Of a stretch of DNA of 5,513 nucleotides, positions 5,376 through 5,513 are shown piece by piece; position 1 is the stretch's first letter, and each line of letters begins with the position of its first letter. The notes under the pieces are model-generated. The model was given only the letters and a program-made list of their open reading frames with translations. It ran no database searches and was not told the DNA's origin. The stretch covers positions 1 through 5,513 of the forward strand of contig CAZVCC010000105.1 in assembly GCA_964626015.1 (NCBI GenBank), in the 5' to 3' direction. Source of the stretch: CAIKZJ01 sp964626015. GTDB taxonomy: Bacteria > Bacteroidota > Ignavibacteria > Tepidaquicellales > Tepidaquicellaceae. The position numbers were made by a program, and so were the translations under genes.

Positions 5376-5513
5376 TTAGCTTTATTCTATTTCAAGTATA
5401 AACTAAATCTATTTATTATTTTTCCAATATACAAGAGATTATATTGGATGAGAATCTCTAGATAACGTTCCAATTAGTGTGTAAATTTTAAGTCTCCGTT
5501 AGTTGGTTTACAT
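5376..5513 (-). promoter_or_regulatory. Upstream region of third gene with promoter candidate and dyads
   Basis: Read on the minus strand, CTTG (5435-5432) and TAGATTTA (5411-5404) are separated by 20 bases and resemble a Bacteroidota -33/-7 pair. Transcription would start near 5397, about 20 bases before the ATG. A second -7-like sequence, TATACTTG (5400-5393), has a poorer spacing to its upstream partner. The -33 candidate sits inside a perfect 9-bp dyad. At the right edge, a 12-codon minus frame ends at the TAA at 5476-5474; it could be the end of another gene but is too short to call. Confidence 0.3.
5423..5459. repeat. Two interlocking inverted repeats (operator-like or RNA switch-like)
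   Basis: TCCAATATA (5423-5431) and TATATTGGA (5440-5448) form a perfect 9-bp dyad with an 8-bp spacer. AGAGATT (5434-5440) and AATCTCT (5453-5459) form a perfect 7-bp dyad with a 12-bp spacer. Each dyad has one arm inside the loop of the other, so in a single strand the two stems exclude each other or form a pseudoknot. They overlap the candidate -33 of the downstream gene, so binding of a dimeric regulator is one possible role. Short dyads in AT-rich DNA also arise by chance. Confidence 0.45.

Noticed and set aside
5474..5512. Minus-strand frame at the right edge, 12 codons with a TNG motif before the stop
   Set aside because: It resembles part of the KTTNGG motif at nucleotide level but is far too short to call a gene or a repeat copy.

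Overview
The window looks like an accessory, surface-protein locus from an AT-rich member of the Bacteroidota/Chlorobiota (FCB) group. Ignavibacteria-like organisms are the best guess. All three proteins end in a type IX secretion system (T9SS) type A sorting domain carrying the NYPNPFNP signature followed by T-x-I-x-F, and none of the genes has a clear Shine-Dalgarno sequence, which is usual in that group. The assignment is inferred from motifs only; there is no rRNA or tRNA here.

Layout: 1-331 is mostly non-coding, with a family of decayed short repeats, possibly the tail of an upstream gene, and a Bacteroidota-type promoter candidate at its right end. 332-2569 (+) encodes a 745-residue secreted protein with fourteen YCF48/BNR-type motifs, a count that fits two seven-bladed beta-propellers. 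2582-4033 (-) encodes a 483-residue secreted protein built of seven repeats of about 51 residues, six of them with Asp-boxes. 4034-4145 is a short AT-rich spacer. 4146-5375 (-) encodes a 409-residue secreted protein with seven YCF48-type motifs, fitting one propeller. 5376-5513 is the upstream region of that gene and holds two interlocking inverted repeats beside a possible promoter.

The first two genes converge with only 12 bp between their stop codons. A 30-bp near-perfect palindrome covers both stops and probably acts as a shared bidirectional terminator. Their sorting-domain tails are equal in length, so the NYPNPFNP codons lie symmetrically about the same axis (2575/2576), giving an imperfect inverted repeat of about 490 bp.

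All three products appear to be exported by Sec, passed through T9SS and displayed on or released from the cell surface as beta-propeller binding scaffolds. No enzyme active site, regulator, transporter or mobile-element gene is visible. I do not see a new multi-gene system. The most noteworthy signals are the symmetric tail-to-tail junction, the propeller counts of 14, 7 and 7, the period-153 DNA repeats in the middle gene, and the dyads upstream of the third gene.
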